A stretch of 64,000 nucleotides of DNA from Roseomonas indoligenes (GCF_017813365.1 NZ_JAGIZA010000010.1:62001-126000), one strand, 5' to 3'; positions 46,257 through 58,983 are shown, counted from the stretch's first letter. Numbers and translations are program-made. Notes: a model not told the origin generated them from the sequence alone.

Positions 46257-46912
46257 CAGAGGATGGACTGGCCGGTCTTCTTCCAATCCGCCAGGAAGCT
46301 TTCCAGCCCCTTGTCGGTCAGCGGGTGCTTGTAGAGGGACTTGATCACGGCCGGGGGCAGGGTGGCCACATGGGCGCCGAGCTTCGCCGCCTGGATCAGG
46401 TGAATGGGGTGGCGGATGGAGGCGACCAGAACTTCCGTCCGGATCGCGTCGTAGTTCTCGTAGATCTGCATGATGTCGGCGATCAGCTCCATGCCGTTCT
46501 GACCGATGTCATCCAGCCGCCCGACGAAGGGGGAAATGTAGGTCGCACCCGCCTTGCCGGCGAGCAGCGCCTGGGCGGGGGAGAAGCACAGGGTGACGTT
46601 GACCATCACCCCGTTGTTCACCATATGTTTGCATGCGCGCAGCCCCGCTTCCGTAAGCGGCAGCTTGATCACGACGTTCGGCGCGATGCGGCCGAGGTGC
46701 TCGCCCTCTCGCATCATGCCGTCGTAATCGGTGGCCGTGACCTCGGCGGAGACCGGGCCGGGGGTGATATCGCAGATCTCCTTGATGACCTCGGCCATGG
46801 GGCGGGCGGCCTTGGCGATCAGGGAGGGGTTGGTGGTAACGCCGTCGAGCAGTCCGCTCTCGGCGAGGGCACGGATCTCGGAGACGTCGGCGGTGTCCAC
46901 GAAGAATTTCAT
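46256..46912 (-). CDS. Transaldolase-like fructose-6-phosphate aldolase family
   Basis: Small TalC/FSA-type (betaalpha)8 aldolase, 218 residues, the length of the short transaldolase group. Schiff-base lysine is K83 in [24 protein letters not shown] and [11 protein letters not shown] are family motifs. May act as transaldolase in the pentose phosphate pathway or as an aldolase on dihydroxyacetone; sequence alone does not decide. Divergent from priA with 39 bp between starts. Confidence 0.9.
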   Translation of the reverse strand: MKFFVDTADVSEIRALAESGLLDGVTTNPSLIAKAARPMAEVIKEICDITPGPVSAEVTATDYDGMMREGEHLGRIAPNVVIKLPLTEAGLRACKHMVNNGVMVNVTLCFSPAQALLAGKAGATYISPFVGRLDDIGQNGMELIADIMQIYENYDAIRTEVLVASIRHPIHLIQAAKLGAHVATLPPAVIKSLYKHPLTDKGLESFLADWKKTGQSIL

Positions 46913-46951
46913 GATGGGGGTCCTGAAGGGCCTGCGGGCGGACAGATAGCC

Positions 46952-49279
46952 ATGGAAGAGGCCGAGGCCAACGCCAACCAGCCAAGCTTTGACGGCGGCC
47001 TCTTCGGAGAGGGCCTCGTTTCGGCTCCTGCCGCCACGGCCAAGGGCAAGCGCCAGGCCGCGCCGAAGGGGCCGCCGGCCCGCCGGATCCGCGTGCTTCT
47101 ACCCCTTCCGCTCGATACGCCGGGTGGCGGGGCCTATGACTACCGCGTGCCGAACGGCACCCTGCTGCCGGAGATCGGCAGCTTCGTCGCCGTGCCGCTT
47201 GGCGGGCGGGAGATGCTCGGCGTGGTCTGGGACGGCGAGCCCGATCCAAACCTGCCGGAAGGCAAGATGCGCGACATTCTCGGCGTCCTACCCGCGCCGC
47301 CGATGAAACCGGCGCTGCGCCGGTTCGTGGAATGGGTCTCCGCCTACACCCTCTCCCCGCCCGGCGCGGTGTTGCGGATGGCCATGTCCGTGCCCTCCGC
47401 GCTGGAGCCGCCGGGGCAGCAGGCCGGCTGGAAGCTCTCGGCCGCCGGGCAGGCCGCGCAGGGCGGCGCACCCGGCTACCGCATGACCCCCCAGCGCCGC
47501 CGCGTGCTGGACGTGATGGAGGCGGGCGAGCCCCGCGCCGGCGCCGACATCGCGGACGAGGCGGGGGTTTCCACCGCCGTGCTGCGCGGCATGGCCGATA
47601 ATGGGTTGATCGAGCCGGCCCTGCTCCCGCGCCCCCGCGCCTTTGCCCGCCCGGACCCGGACCACCCCGGTCCGATTCTCGGTGCCGAGCAGGCCGAAGC
47701 CGCCGCCACCCTACGGGAATCCGTGGCGAGGCGGGCCTTCGGCGTCACCCTCCTCCAGGGCGTCACCGGCTCCGGAAAGACGGAAGTCTATCTGGACGCG
47801 GTGGCGGAATGCTTGCGGCAGGGGCGGCAGGCGATGGTGCTGCTGCCGGAAATCGCCCTCTCCACCCAGTGGCTGGACCGCTTCAAGGAGCGTTTCGGCT
47901 GCGCCCCCGCCCTTTGGCATTCGGAACTCTCCGGCCGCCAGCGCCGCGCGACCTGGCGCGCCCTGGCGGATGGCGAAGTGGGGGTGCTGGTGGGCGCCCG
48001 CTCCGCCCTCTTCCTGCCCTATCCCGATCTCGGCCTCATCATCGTGGACGAGGAGCACGAGACGGCCTTCAAGCAGGAGGACGGGGTGATCTACCACGCC
48101 CGCGACATGGCCGTGGTGCGCGCCCGCATGGCGGAGGCCACCTGCGTCCTCGTCTCCGCCACGCCGAGCCTGGAGACGCTGACGAACGCCGAGCAGGGCC
48201 GCTACACCGCGCTGAACCTGCCCACCCGCCACGGCAGCGCCGGCCTGCCGGAGGTGACGGTGCTGGACCTGCGGAAGACCCCGCCGGAGCGCGGCCGCTT
48301 CATCTCCCCACCCGTGATCGAGGCCATCACCGAGACCCTGGCGCGGGGGGAGCAGGCGATGCTCTTCCTGAACCGCCGGGGCTACGCGCCGATGACGCTG
48401 TGCCGGGCCTGCGGCCATCGCATCCGCTGCCCCAACTGCACGGCTTGGCTAGTGGAGCACCGCGCCCAGCGGCGGCTGCAGTGCCACCACTGCGGCCATG
48501 CCGAGCCCATTCCCCAGTTCTGCCCGGAATGCGGCGCGGAGGGGAGCCTGACCGCCATCGGACCGGGCGTGGAGCGGGTGCAGGAGGAGGCGGCGGTTCT
48601 CTTCCCCGATGCCCGCCGCCTCGTCATGGCCAGCGACACCATCCCCGGCCCCGCCGCCGCGGCGGAGGCCGCGCGGCAGATTCAGGACCGCGAGGTGGAC
48701 CTGCTGATCGGCACCCAGATCGTCGCGAAGGGCTGGCACTTCGCCCATCTCACCCTGGTGGGGGTGGTGGATGCCGATCTCGGTCTGGCGGGCGGCGACC
48801 TGCGCGCGGCGGAGCGGACGGTGCAGCTGCTGCATCAGGTCTCCGGCCGCGCCGGCCGTGCAGAGAGCCCGGGACGGGTGCTGCTGCAGTCCTGGAACCC
48901 CGAGCACCCGGTGATGGCGGCCCTGGTCTCCGGCGACCTCTCCGCCTTCATGGCGGAGGAGGCCGAGGCCCGCCGCCCTGGCGGCTGGCCGCCCTTCGGC
49001 CGCCTTGCGGCGCTGATCGTGAGCTCGGAGGATGAGCGGGCGGCGGACCGGGTGGCACGCGACCTCGGCCTTGCAGCCCCCGGTGGGACGGGGGTGGAGG
49101 TGCTCGGACCGGCGCCGGCGCCGCTGGCGATGCTGCGCGGCCGCCACCGCCGCCGCCTTCTGCTGAAGGCGCGGCGGGATGTCGCGGTGCAGCCGCTGCT
49201 GCGGGAATGGCTCTCCCGCGTGGAGGTTCCGAACGCCGTGCGTGTCCAGGTGGACGTGGACCCCGTGAGCTTCCTCTAG
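46952..49279 (+). CDS. priA: Primosomal protein N' (replication restart helicase)
   Basis: Restarts stalled forks by loading DnaB. Start at ATG 46952 gives 775 residues; the open frame runs back to 46127 but that is antisense to the aldolase gene. Features: N-terminal 3'-end DNA-binding domain ([20 protein letters not shown]), helicase Walker [12 protein letters not shown] near residue 270, DEEH box near 365 ([16 protein letters not shown]), paired zinc modules with eight cysteines ([23 protein letters not shown]) near 483-530, and helicase motif [15 protein letters not shown]. All conserved motifs are present. Confidence 0.95.
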   Translation: MEEAEANANQPSFDGGLFGEGLVSAPAATAKGKRQAAPKGPPARRIRVLLPLPLDTPGGGAYDYRVPNGTLLPEIGSFVAVPLGGREMLGVVWDGEPDPNLPEGKMRDILGVLPAPPMKPALRRFVEWVSAYTLSPPGAVLRMAMSVPSALEPPGQQAGWKLSAAGQAAQGGAPGYRMTPQRRRVLDVMEAGEPRAGADIADEAGVSTAVLRGMADNGLIEPALLPRPRAFARPDPDHPGPILGAEQAEAAATLRESVARRAFGVTLLQGVTGSGKTEVYLDAVAECLRQGRQAMVLLPEIALSTQWLDRFKERFGCAPALWHSELSGRQRRATWRALADGEVGVLVGARSALFLPYPDLGLIIVDEEHETAFKQEDGVIYHARDMAVVRARMAEATCVLVSATPSLETLTNAEQGRYTALNLPTRHGSAGLPEVTVLDLRKTPPERGRFISPPVIEAITETLARGEQAMLFLNRRGYAPMTLCRACGHRIRCPNCTAWLVEHRAQRRLQCHHCGHAEPIPQFCPECGAEGSLTAIGPGVERVQEEAAVLFPDARRLVMASDTIPGPAAAAEAARQIQDREVDLLIGTQIVAKGWHFAHLTLVGVVDADLGLAGGDLRAAERTVQLLHQVSGRAGRAESPGRVLLQSWNPEHPVMAALVSGDLSAFMAEEAEARRPGGWPPFGRLAALIVSSEDERAADRVARDLGLAAPGGTGVEVLGPAPAPLAMLRGRHRRRLLLKARRDVAVQPLLREWLSRVEVPNAVRVQVDVDPVSFL

Positions 49280-49290
49280 GAGAGCGCGAC

Positions 49291-49578
49291 CTAGCCCTGC
49301 CGGGGAAGGTCCTCCACCGCGTTCCGTGCCTGGGACACGCCCTCGCCTTCGACGAAGGCCTCCGTGGCATCGGGCTGGTCCACGAATCCGGGAATGGGGG
49401 CGCGCGTGGCCGGATCGGCCTCCGGCGCGCCCTCCGCCGCGGCCTTGTCCAGCTCGCCGCCCTGCCCGATCCCGGGGCGAAGGCCATGCCGCCACCCCCC
49501 GGTCTCGCGCAGGGCCTGCTCCTCCGCGGCGCCTTCATACGGCGTTCCGGAGGAAGTCTTGGGCGACTCGCTGCTCAT
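49291..49578 (-). CDS. Small acidic hypothetical protein, 95 aa
   Basis: A 95-residue product beginning MSSESPKTSSGTPYEGAAEEQALRETGGW, hydrophilic and rich in Gly, Ala, Pro and Glu, apparently disordered. No family recognised, no signal peptide, no hydrophobic segment. Lies 16 bp downstream of a second small acidic gene on the same strand. The composition resembles that gene's product, which slightly supports it; it could still be a spurious frame. Confidence 0.4.
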   Translation of the reverse strand: MSSESPKTSSGTPYEGAAEEQALRETGGWRHGLRPGIGQGGELDKAAAEGAPEADPATRAPIPGFVDQPDATEAFVEGEGVSQARNAVEDLPRQG

Positions 49579-49594
49579 GGCCGGCCGGCCCGCC

Positions 49595-49837
49595 TCAGGG
49601 CTTGCCGCCGGCGGTGGTGCCGGGCTGGCCCTGACCCTGGTCCGTCGACTTCGCGGTATCCGTGCCGTCCGGCTCGATAAAGCCGGTGGTGCCGGTCTTC
49701 GGGGCGGGGTCGGAGGCCGGGAAGGTGTCCTCCACCGCCTTGTCGAGCTTGGCGCTGTTGGTGGCGCCAGGCTTGAGGTCCGACACCCAGGCGCCCGTCT
49801 CGTGGTCGCGCTTCTGGTCGGTCTTGTCGCTATCCAT
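49595..49837 (-). CDS. Small acidic hypothetical protein, 80 aa
   Basis: 80 residues, hydrophilic and charged: MDSDKTDQKRDHETGAWVSDL, then the LDKAVEDTFPASDPA segment, then a Gly/Thr/Gln-rich tail. The KAVEDTFPASDP pattern occurs in small stress-associated proteins of other alphaproteobacteria as I remember them, so this is probably a real gene. Its Shine-Dalgarno (GGAGG) is within the palindrome CCTCCGGAGG 10 bp or so upstream, which could hide it in a hairpin. Function unknown. Confidence 0.6.
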   Translation of the reverse strand: MDSDKTDQKRDHETGAWVSDLKPGATNSAKLDKAVEDTFPASDPAPKTGTTGFIEPDGTDTAKSTDQGQGQPGTTAGGKP

Positions 49838-50163
49838 CTTGTCCTCCTCCGGAGGGCTATCGTGAGGCCGGGCAAGCCCGGTCCTCCATGAAGCGCCGCA
49901 GACCGGGGGAGGGTTCCATCAGAGGTTACAGGGGAGAAGCAGATCTGGTCCGCCCGCTTCGAAAAGGCATCCTTCACGGCCGTGCGGACCGTTGCAGACC
50001 GATGGACGTCCCGCATTGCATCGTGTTAAGGGGCCCGCGCCGGCGCCAGGAGGATTCTCCGGGCGTCACCAGAAGGCCCGCGAAGGCCCCGCCCGGAGGT
50101 CCGCCCCGGGGCGGGCCGCGAAACGGGCCCGAAGGTCCTCACACCCCTCGAACGGGATCGCCA
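49838..50163. other. Non-coding gap upstream of the ATP synthase genes
   Basis: 326 bp between divergent small gene and atpH. Besides the CCTCCGGAGG palindrome that serves the minus-strand gene, I see no gene. Presumably holds the atpHAGDC promoter, but no -35/-10 pair stands out; TTGCAG at 49992 has no good partner. Open frames crossing it lack starts and family character. Confidence 0.5.
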
Positions 50164-50775
50164 GTGGCCTCCGAAGCCGTCGCCAACGACAAAACCGCAG
50201 CCACCCAGGGCAGCAATGGCCAGGGCAGCCATGCCACGGGGGGCGCGGCCGGGCGCTACGCCCAGGCCCTGCTGGAACTGGCCAAGGACAATAAGTCCGT
50301 CGACTTCACCGCGGCCGAGGTGGAGAAGCTCTCCGCCGTTATGCAGGGCGACGCGTCCTTCCGCGCCTTCCTGGCCGACCCGCGCCTCGACTCCAAGGCC
50401 CAGCGCGCCGGCGCCTTCGCCGTGCTGGACCGCGCGGGCGTGGGCGGCGAGGTGAAGAACCTCGTCGGCGTGCTGATCGCCAACCGCCGCCTAGCCGTGC
50501 TGCCGGGCGTCCTCCACGCCTTCGGCAACCTGCTTGCCGAGCAGCGCGGGCAGCAGATGGCGGAGGTGACCACCGCGCACCCGCTGTCCAACACCCAGCG
50601 CGCCCAGATCGCCGCCCGCCTCACCGAGGCAGGGTACTCGAACGTCCGCCTGTCCGAGACGGTGGACGCGTCCATCCTGGGCGGCCTGATCCTCCGGATC
50701 GGGTCCCGCCTCTACGACACTTCCATCAAGTCCAGGCTGCAGCGCCTGAGCTACGCCATGAAGGGGGCCGCCTGA
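50164..50775 (+). CDS. atpH: ATP synthase subunit delta
   Basis: Peripheral-stalk subunit holding F1 to the stator. GTG start 50164; 203 residues, slightly long because of a Ser/Gly/Asn-rich N-terminal stretch (about residues 1-28), so an internal start is possible. Core features: [32 protein letters not shown], the long [21 protein letters not shown] helix, and the conserved C-terminal [25 protein letters not shown]. Heads the F1 operon; atpA starts 2 bp after its stop. Confidence 0.95.
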   Translation: MASEAVANDKTAATQGSNGQGSHATGGAAGRYAQALLELAKDNKSVDFTAAEVEKLSAVMQGDASFRAFLADPRLDSKAQRAGAFAVLDRAGVGGEVKNLVGVLIANRRLAVLPGVLHAFGNLLAEQRGQQMAEVTTAHPLSNTQRAQIAARLTEAGYSNVRLSETVDASILGGLILRIGSRLYDTSIKSRLQRLSYAMKGAA

Positions 50776-50777
50776 CC

Positions 50778-52310
50778 ATGGACATTCGTCCCGCCGAGAT
50801 TTCGGACATCCTGAAGCAGCAGATTGCTGGCTTCGACACCGAGGCCGATGTGGCCGAGGTGGGCACCGTGCTGACCGTGGGTGACGGCATCGCCCGTTGC
50901 TACGGCCTGCAGAACGTCATGGCCGGCGAGATGGTGGAGTTCCCCTCCGCCGGCGTGCGCGGCATGGCGCTGAACCTCGAGACCGACAATGTCGGCGTCG
51001 TGGTCTTCGGCGACGACAGCCGCATTCGCGAGGGTGACACCGTCTCCCGCACCGGGACCATCGTGGACGTGCCGGTCGGCAAGGGCCTGCTCGGCCGCGT
51101 GGTCGATGGCCTCGGCAACCCGATCGACGGCAAGGGCCCGCTGGTCGACGTGACGCGCAGCCGCGTCGAGGTGAAGGCGCCGGGCATCATCCCCCGCAAG
51201 TCCGTGCACGAGCCGATGCAGACCGGCATCAAGGCGATCGACAGCCTGATCCCGATCGGCCGCGGCCAGCGCGAGCTCGTCATCGGCGACCGTCAGACCG
51301 GCAAGACCGCTGTCATCATCGACACGATCCTGAACCAGAAGACCGTCAACGCCGGCACCGACGAGAGCAAGAAGCTCTACTGCATCTACGTCGCCATCGG
51401 GCAGAAGCGCTCCACGGTCGCCCAGCTCGTCCGCACCCTCGAGGAGCGCGGCGCGATGGAGTACTCCATCGTCGTGGCCGCCACGGCCTCCGACCCGGCG
51501 CCGATGCAGTTCCTTGCCCCGTACACCGGCTGCACGATGGGCGAGTTCTTCCGCGACAACGGCATGCACGCCGTCATCTTCTACGACGACCTGTCGAAGC
51601 AGGCCGTCGCCTACCGCCAGATGTCGCTGCTGCTGCGCCGTCCGCCGGGCCGCGAGGCCTATCCGGGCGACGTGTTCTACCTGCACTCCCGCCTGCTGGA
51701 GCGCGCGGCGAAGATGGGCGAGGGCGCTGGCCTCGGCTCGCTCACCGCGCTGCCGGTGATCGAGACGCAGGCGGGCGACGTTTCCGCCTATATCCCGACC
51801 AACGTGATTTCCATCACGGACGGCCAGATCTTCCTTGAGACGGAGCTGTTCTTCCGCGGCATCCGCCCGGCCGTGAACGTCGGCCTCTCCGTGTCCCGCG
51901 TGGGCTCGGCGGCTCAGATCAAGGCGATGAAGCAGGTCGCCGGCAAGATCAAGCTGGACCTCGCGCAGTACCGCGAGATGGCGGCCTTCGCGCAGTTCTC
52001 GTCGGACCTCGACGCCTCCACCCAGGCTCTGCTGGCCCGTGGCGCGCGCCTGACCGAGCTGCTGAAGCAGCCCCAGTACGCGCCGGTTCCCGTCGAGGAG
52101 CAGGTGGTGTCGATCTTCGCTGGCACGCGCGGCTACCTGGACAAGGTGCCCGTGAACCAGGTCGGTGAGTTCGAGCGCCGCATGCTCGGCGAGCTGAAGG
52201 CGGCCAAGCCGGAGATCCTGGAGTCGATCCGCAGCAGCGGGCAGATCACCGGCGACAACGACAAGGCGCTGGCAGGCTTCCTTGACGGCTTCGCGAAGTC
52301 CTTCGGCTGA
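50778..52310 (+). CDS. atpA: ATP synthase subunit alpha
   Basis: Non-catalytic nucleotide-binding subunit of F1. 510 residues. Walker [10 protein letters not shown] at about 170-178, the Walker B region [18 protein letters not shown], and the ATPase alpha/beta signature [14 protein letters not shown]. The N-terminal beta barrel and C-terminal helical domain are intact. Standard length and order. Confidence 0.98.
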   Translation: MDIRPAEISDILKQQIAGFDTEADVAEVGTVLTVGDGIARCYGLQNVMAGEMVEFPSAGVRGMALNLETDNVGVVVFGDDSRIREGDTVSRTGTIVDVPVGKGLLGRVVDGLGNPIDGKGPLVDVTRSRVEVKAPGIIPRKSVHEPMQTGIKAIDSLIPIGRGQRELVIGDRQTGKTAVIIDTILNQKTVNAGTDESKKLYCIYVAIGQKRSTVAQLVRTLEERGAMEYSIVVAATASDPAPMQFLAPYTGCTMGEFFRDNGMHAVIFYDDLSKQAVAYRQMSLLLRRPPGREAYPGDVFYLHSRLLERAAKMGEGAGLGSLTALPVIETQAGDVSAYIPTNVISITDGQIFLETELFFRGIRPAVNVGLSVSRVGSAAQIKAMKQVAGKIKLDLAQYREMAAFAQFSSDLDASTQALLARGARLTELLKQPQYAPVPVEEQVVSIFAGTRGYLDKVPVNQVGEFERRMLGELKAAKPEILESIRSSGQITGDNDKALAGFLDGFAKSFG

Positions 52311-52334
52311 TCAGGGGCATCAGGAGAAGCCCCC

Positions 52335-54672
<2,338 letters not shown>

Positions 54673-54676
54673 ATCC

Positions 54677-55087
54677 ATGGCCACCTTCGACCTCGAGCTG
54701 GTGAGCCCGGAGCGCCTGCTCCTCTCGCGCCCCGTCGAGATGGCGGTGATCCCGGCCTATGAGGGCGAGATGGGCGTGCTGCCCGGCCATTCCCCGATGA
54801 TCGTCGCCCTCCGGGGCGGCGTGATCCGGGTGACGGAAGGCGGTCGTGAGACCGAGAGCCTGTTCATCATGGGCGGCTTCGCGGAAATCACTCCCACCCG
54901 CATGACGGTGCTGGCCGATGAGGCCACGCCGCTCGCGACCCTCTCCCGCGCCGCCGCCGCGCAGCGCGTGACGGAGGCGGAGGCCGCCCTGGCCGCCGCC
55001 GCGAACGACGCGCCGGAGATCCGGGACCGGGCGAGCGACCGCCTCCAGGCCGCCCGCGCCATGCAGGACGCTGCCCAGGCCGCCTGA
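54677..55087 (+). CDS. atpC: ATP synthase subunit epsilon
   Basis: Rotor subunit that couples F1 to Fo and can inhibit ATP hydrolysis. 136 residues: the N-terminal beta sandwich (FDLELVSPERLLLSRPVEMAVIPAYEGEMGVLPGHSPMI) and a C-terminal helical hairpin rich in Ala. Four bases after atpD. Ends the operon; a hairpin follows. Confidence 0.96.
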   Translation: MATFDLELVSPERLLLSRPVEMAVIPAYEGEMGVLPGHSPMIVALRGGVIRVTEGGRETESLFIMGGFAEITPTRMTVLADEATPLATLSRAAAAQRVTEAEAALAAAANDAPEIRDRASDRLQAARAMQDAAQAA

Positions 55088-55112
55088 GGGTAGCCCTGGC
55101 AGGAGAATCGGG

Positions 55113-55140
55113 GCGCCCGGGGCCGATTGGCACCGGGCGC
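55113..55140 (+). terminator. Putative terminator after atpC
   Basis: GCGCCCGG (55113-55120) pairs with CCGGGCGC (55133-55140), 8 bp with a 12-base loop, followed by TTCGCCGTTTC, a weak T-rich tail. It lies 25 bp after the atpC stop and is a reasonable end for the ATP synthase operon. Confidence 0.5.
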
Positions 55141-55283
55141 TTCGCCGTTTCAGTGGCTGGCTCCTGCCACCGGATCACAACCCGACGTTGAATTGCCTCA
55201 GGGCTTGAAAGAATCGTCCCGGGGCCGGCAAATGCGGAACTGGCGCGGCCCTCCATTGGCTGCCCCGCGGGAAGATGGGTTTC

Positions 55284-56141
55284 ATGAAGCACTGGACGCT
55301 CGATCAGATCGCCTGGGACAAGTTCGATCCCTCGAAGGTCGATCCCGAGATCGTGCCGCTGGTGAAGGCCGCCGCCCTGGTCGAGAAGAACGGCGTGGAC
55401 TACGCCGTCTACCTGAACAACGTGTTCGTCGGTGATCCCGACTTCTCCAGGGCCGCCGACAACTGGGCGGTGGAGGAGGTGCAGCACGGCGACGCGCTCG
55501 GCCGATGGGGCGAGATGGCCGATCCCGGCTGGTCCTTCGACGATGCCTTTGACCGCTACCGCGCCGGCTACAAGATCGACGTGAAGGCCGATGCCTCCAT
55601 CCGCGGCTCCCGCACGGGGGAGCTGATCGCGCGCTGCATGGTGGAGACGGGAACCTCCTCCTACTACACCGCGCTCGGCGACAGCACGGAGGAGCCGGTG
55701 CTGCGCCAGGTCTGCCGCCTGATCGCTGCGGACGAGTATCGGCACTTTAAGCTCTTTTACGACCACATGAAGCGCTATCTGGCGCGGGAGAAGCTCTCTT
55801 TCCCCAAGCGGTTGCGCGTGGCCGCCGGGCGGATCGGGGAGTCCGAGGACGACGAGCTGGCCTACGCCTACCACTGCGGCAACGAGACCGCGGATACCTC
55901 CTACAGCCATGACCGCTGCATCACCGGCTACATGGGCCGGGCGATGTCCTTCTACCGGTTCCGGCACATCGAGCGGGGCATGGGCATGGTCTTCAAGTCG
56001 ATCGGGCTGGAACCGCGCGGCCGCATGTCGGACCTCGCGGCCAAGGGTGCCTGGAGGCTCCTGCAGTGGCGGCGGGAGAAGTACCGGCAGGCCCTGACGC
56101 GCGCCGCCAACGAGAACGCGCCCCGCAGCGCCGCCGCATGA
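55284..56141 (+). CDS. Ferritin-like diiron domain protein
   Basis: About 285 residues from ATG 55284 (GGAAG 10 bp upstream; an in-frame ATG at 55275 has no room for a Shine-Dalgarno). The four-helix diiron core shows two ExxH-type motifs: NWAVEEVQHGD and AADEYRHFKLFYDH, with a helix ending RCMVETGTSSYYTAL between them. This resembles acyl-ACP desaturase / ferritin-like oxidases without a signal peptide. Substrate unknown. Its stop overlaps the start of the GH10 lipoprotein (ATGATGA), an odd pairing. Confidence 0.8.
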   Translation: MKHWTLDQIAWDKFDPSKVDPEIVPLVKAAALVEKNGVDYAVYLNNVFVGDPDFSRAADNWAVEEVQHGDALGRWGEMADPGWSFDDAFDRYRAGYKIDVKADASIRGSRTGELIARCMVETGTSSYYTALGDSTEEPVLRQVCRLIAADEYRHFKLFYDHMKRYLAREKLSFPKRLRVAAGRIGESEDDELAYAYHCGNETADTSYSHDRCITGYMGRAMSFYRFRHIERGMGMVFKSIGLEPRGRMSDLAAKGAWRLLQWRREKYRQALTRAANENAPRSAAA

Positions 56142-57292
56142 TGAACGCGCTTCCCCCGTCTCTCCCGGCGGGGGAGGCGACCCGTCGCGCGGCGCTCGGC
56201 ATGGCGCTGGCCGCCATCAGCGGCTGCGCCCGTGCCCAGCCGGCCAACCCCGACCTGAACCCGCCCCCCGGCCTGTGGCAGATTGCCCGCGGCCGCGGCT
56301 TCACCTTCGGCGCTGCGGTCCAGGCGAACATGCTCGCCTCCGACCCCCTTTACGCCGCCGCCTATGAGCGGGAGGCGGGCGTGCTGGTGCCGGAATTTGA
56401 GGGCAAGTGGTCCGTCCTTCAGCCGAAGGAGGGGGAGTTCGACTTCTCCCAGCTGGACGCGATCATCAACTGGGGCCAGGCCCGGGGCCGCCCGGTCCGC
56501 GGCCACGCCCTGGTGTGGCATGAGGCCTTCCCCGACTGGGCCGTGGCCGCCATCGCAGAGAGCCAGCAGCGCGCCCGCAGCGTGATGGCCGCCCATTTCA
56601 CCCGGGTTCTGGCCACCACCCGCCTGCGGATCCGTGACTGGGACGTGGTCAACGAGGCCGTCGCCGATCCGCCGGGCAGCGACACGCCCCAGGCGGACGG
56701 CGAGTTGCGGAACTCCCCCTTCTTCCGCGCCCTCGGGCCCGGCTACATCGAGACCGCCTTCCGCATGGCGCGGGAGCAGGACGCGACGCTGCGGCTGGTC
56801 CTGAACGACTACGGCGTGGAGGAGGACACACCCTGGGCAGAGGAGAAGCGCCGCCGGCTGCTAAACCTTGTCCGCGACCTCGTCCGCAAGCGCGTGCCAA
56901 TCGATGCGGTGGGCATCCAGGCGCATCTGCAGATGCGGAACCCGTTCAACCCCGTGGTGTTCGGCAACTTCCTCCGCGCCATCCGGGCGGAGGGCCTTTC
57001 CGTGCTGGTGACGGAACTGGACATCCGCGAGGGTGACAGCGTGCCGGACGACTACGTGGCGCGGGACCGGGTGGTGGCCGAGCGCATCTCCGCCTTTATC
57101 TCGGCCAGTGCCGAGGCGGGGGTCAGGACCTTCCTCACCTGGGGTCTGGTGGACCGCTTCTCCTGGACGGTGGTCGAGGCCGCGGTGGCCCGCCGGGACG
57201 GCAAGCTGCACCGCGCCCTGCCGCTGGACTGGGAGTACAACCGCAAGGAAATGTGGCGGGCCATGGCCCGTAGCTTCAATACCGCGGCCTAG
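56138..57292 (+). CDS. GH10 endo-1,4-beta-xylanase-like lipoprotein
   Basis: Glycoside hydrolase family 10, 384 residues. The N-terminus has RR (TRRAALGMALAAISGC), a hydrophobic stretch, and a lipobox ISGC, so a Tat-exported lipoprotein is likely. Catalytic acid/base E173 (WDVVNEAV) and nucleophile E293 (VTELDIRE) are present, with the substrate residues HALVWH and GVGIQAHLQ-like block (IDAVGIQAHLQM). Activity on xylan or a related glycan is inferred from the family. Starts within the stop of the ferritin-like gene and converges with rppH, overlapping by 4 bp. Confidence 0.9.
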   Translation: MMNALPPSLPAGEATRRAALGMALAAISGCARAQPANPDLNPPPGLWQIARGRGFTFGAAVQANMLASDPLYAAAYEREAGVLVPEFEGKWSVLQPKEGEFDFSQLDAIINWGQARGRPVRGHALVWHEAFPDWAVAAIAESQQRARSVMAAHFTRVLATTRLRIRDWDVVNEAVADPPGSDTPQADGELRNSPFFRALGPGYIETAFRMAREQDATLRLVLNDYGVEEDTPWAEEKRRRLLNLVRDLVRKRVPIDAVGIQAHLQMRNPFNPVVFGNFLRAIRAEGLSVLVTELDIREGDSVPDDYVARDRVVAERISAFISASAEAGVRTFLTWGLVDRFSWTVVEAAVARRDGKLHRALPLDWEYNRKEMWRAMARSFNTAA

Positions 57293-57777
57293 CCGGGAAC
57301 GGCGTAGCGGGTGAAGTCCCGTGCCACTCGCTCGTAGATTGGGCGGCGGAACGGCACGGCGATGGCCGGCAGCTCCGCCAGCGGCGCCCAGCGCCAGGCG
57401 TCGAACTCCTGGTGCCGGTCCGCGTCCAGCCTGATCTCGCTGTCCTGCCCCAGGAAGCGCAGCGCGAACCAGAGCTGGGTCTGGCCGCGAAACCGGCCGC
57501 CGAGCGCCTTGCCGACGAGATGGGCGGGCAGGTCGTAGTCCAGCCACTCCGCCATGCGCCCGATCACCTGGGCGTTGCGCGTGCCGATCTCCTCGGACAA
57601 CTCGCGCAGCACCGCGGTCTCCGGATCCTCGCCCTCGTCCAGCCCGCCCTGCGGCATCTGCCAGGCGCCGGAATTCGTCTCCCCGGCCGGCTGGTCGGCG
57701 CGGCGGCCAATGAAGACCAGCCCGTCGCGGTTGAAGAGGCAGGCGCCGACATTCGGGCGCAGGGGAAGTTGGGTCAT
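57289..57777 (-). CDS. rppH: RNA pyrophosphohydrolase (Nudix)
   Basis: Removes 5' pyrophosphate from mRNA to trigger decay. 162 residues with the full Nudix box GGLDEGEDPETAVLRELSEE followed by IG, preceded by LPLRPNVGACLFNRDGLVF and WQMPQGG, as in RppH. Start overlaps the stop of the divergent polysaccharide deacetylase gene (ATGA). The order gpmI-envC-ctpA-yibQ-rppH is a conserved alphaproteobacterial cluster. Confidence 0.93.
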   Translation of the reverse strand: MTQLPLRPNVGACLFNRDGLVFIGRRADQPAGETNSGAWQMPQGGLDEGEDPETAVLRELSEEIGTRNAQVIGRMAEWLDYDLPAHLVGKALGGRFRGQTQLWFALRFLGQDSEIRLDADRHQEFDAWRWAPLAELPAIAVPFRRPIYERVARDFTRYAVPG

Positions 57778-58958
57778 CTCGGTTCCCGGGGAATGTCCTC
57801 GGGGCGGCGGATCAGGGCGGTGAGGGGGGCGATCACTACCCCCCGCTCCGCCAGCCCCGCAGCCCAGGCGGCCACGCGGTCCACCAGCACGGGGGAGACA
57901 TCTCCCGCAAGCCCCAGCGCCGTGCCCTTCTCCCGTGCCACCCGCTCCAGCTCCGCCAGGCGACGGTCGATCTCGCTCCGCGTCGCAGGCTCGTCCACCA
58001 CCAGATCGACCGTCCGCCCCCAGGCGCGAGCGGGGGATGGGGCGCCCGGGCGAGGATCGACATAGAGGAGGCCGCGCTGCCGCAGCACGTCCTGCAATCC
58101 GCCCAGGGATTCCGGCAGGGCCGCGAAGCGCTCCCCCCGCATCGGGCCGAGGGCGCCCACTGCCCCTACCTGCCCGGCGATGCGGGAGAGGGACCAGGCC
58201 AGCCGGTCCGCGTTCTCCGCCGGCGGCAGGCTGGTCAGCAGGGCGCGGTCGCCCGGATCGTTCACCGGGTAATTCGCGGGTTCCAGCGGCAGGGCGCTCA
58301 GCACCTCCATGCCGCGCGCCCGGGCACGATCCAGCAGCGGGGCGGGGCGGGCGGCGTAGGGGGAAAAGGCGAGGGCGGTCTCGGGCGGCAGGCGGCGGAT
58401 CGCCTCCTCCGACAAAGCGGCGGAGAGGCCGAGATTGCCGACCACCAGCGCGACCCGCGGCCGCGTCTCCGCCCGGTCGAAAGGACGGCCATAGGCCCGG
58501 ATCGGGGTTCGCCCGTCCGCCCCCGCGCGTGGCAGCGGACCGTGGGGGGAAGGCTCCTGCAGGGCGGGGTCGGGGGGCGGGATCGGCCGGTCGGCCGGGG
58601 CCTCCGTCCGTGCGGCCGGCGCGGGCAGCGGGGGCGGCTCGGGCGCGCTGGGCGGCGCCTCCGCTTCGCGGGCTGGGGGTGCCGCTTCCGGCACGGCCGG
58701 GGCTGGCGCAGCAGGAGGGGGCGCCACATCGCCCGCGGCGCGAGGCGTCTCGGGCGGGGAGGGGGATGCCGCTTCCGAAGGAGGCGGGCTTACGGGCTGG
58801 GGCTCCGGCACCGTTCGCGGCGGCGCGGATGCCGCTACGCCATCCCGGCGCAGCGAGGCCGGGATCCCATCCTCGGGCGGCCCCGCCCGGTGCAGGGCAA
58901 AGGCCCCGGCGCCGAGCCCGGCCAGCACGATAAGCCAGAAGACGCCGAGGGCCTTCAT
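57774..58958 (-). CDS. Divergent polysaccharide deacetylase family (YibQ-like)
   Basis: Envelope protein, 394 residues. One N-terminal hydrophobic segment (LGVFWLIVLAGLGAGAFAL, about 3-21), then a long Pro/Ala/Glu-rich linker to about residue 165, then the deacetylase-like domain: PRVALVVGNLGLSAALSEEAIRRLP, FSPYAARPAPLLDRARARGMEVL, ALPLEPANYP, and GDVSPVLVDRVAAWAAG. In this family catalysis is not well established. Encoded between ctpA and rppH, 25 bp after ctpA on the same strand. Confidence 0.85.
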   Translation of the reverse strand: MKALGVFWLIVLAGLGAGAFALHRAGPPEDGIPASLRRDGVAASAPPRTVPEPQPVSPPPSEAASPSPPETPRAAGDVAPPPAAPAPAVPEAAPPAREAEAPPSAPEPPPLPAPAARTEAPADRPIPPPDPALQEPSPHGPLPRAGADGRTPIRAYGRPFDRAETRPRVALVVGNLGLSAALSEEAIRRLPPETALAFSPYAARPAPLLDRARARGMEVLSALPLEPANYPVNDPGDRALLTSLPPAENADRLAWSLSRIAGQVGAVGALGPMRGERFAALPESLGGLQDVLRQRGLLYVDPRPGAPSPARAWGRTVDLVVDEPATRSEIDRRLAELERVAREKGTALGLAGDVSPVLVDRVAAWAAGLAERGVVIAPLTALIRRPEDIPREPR

Positions 58959-58983
58959 TGCCGGCTTCGGCGCCCTCTACAGG

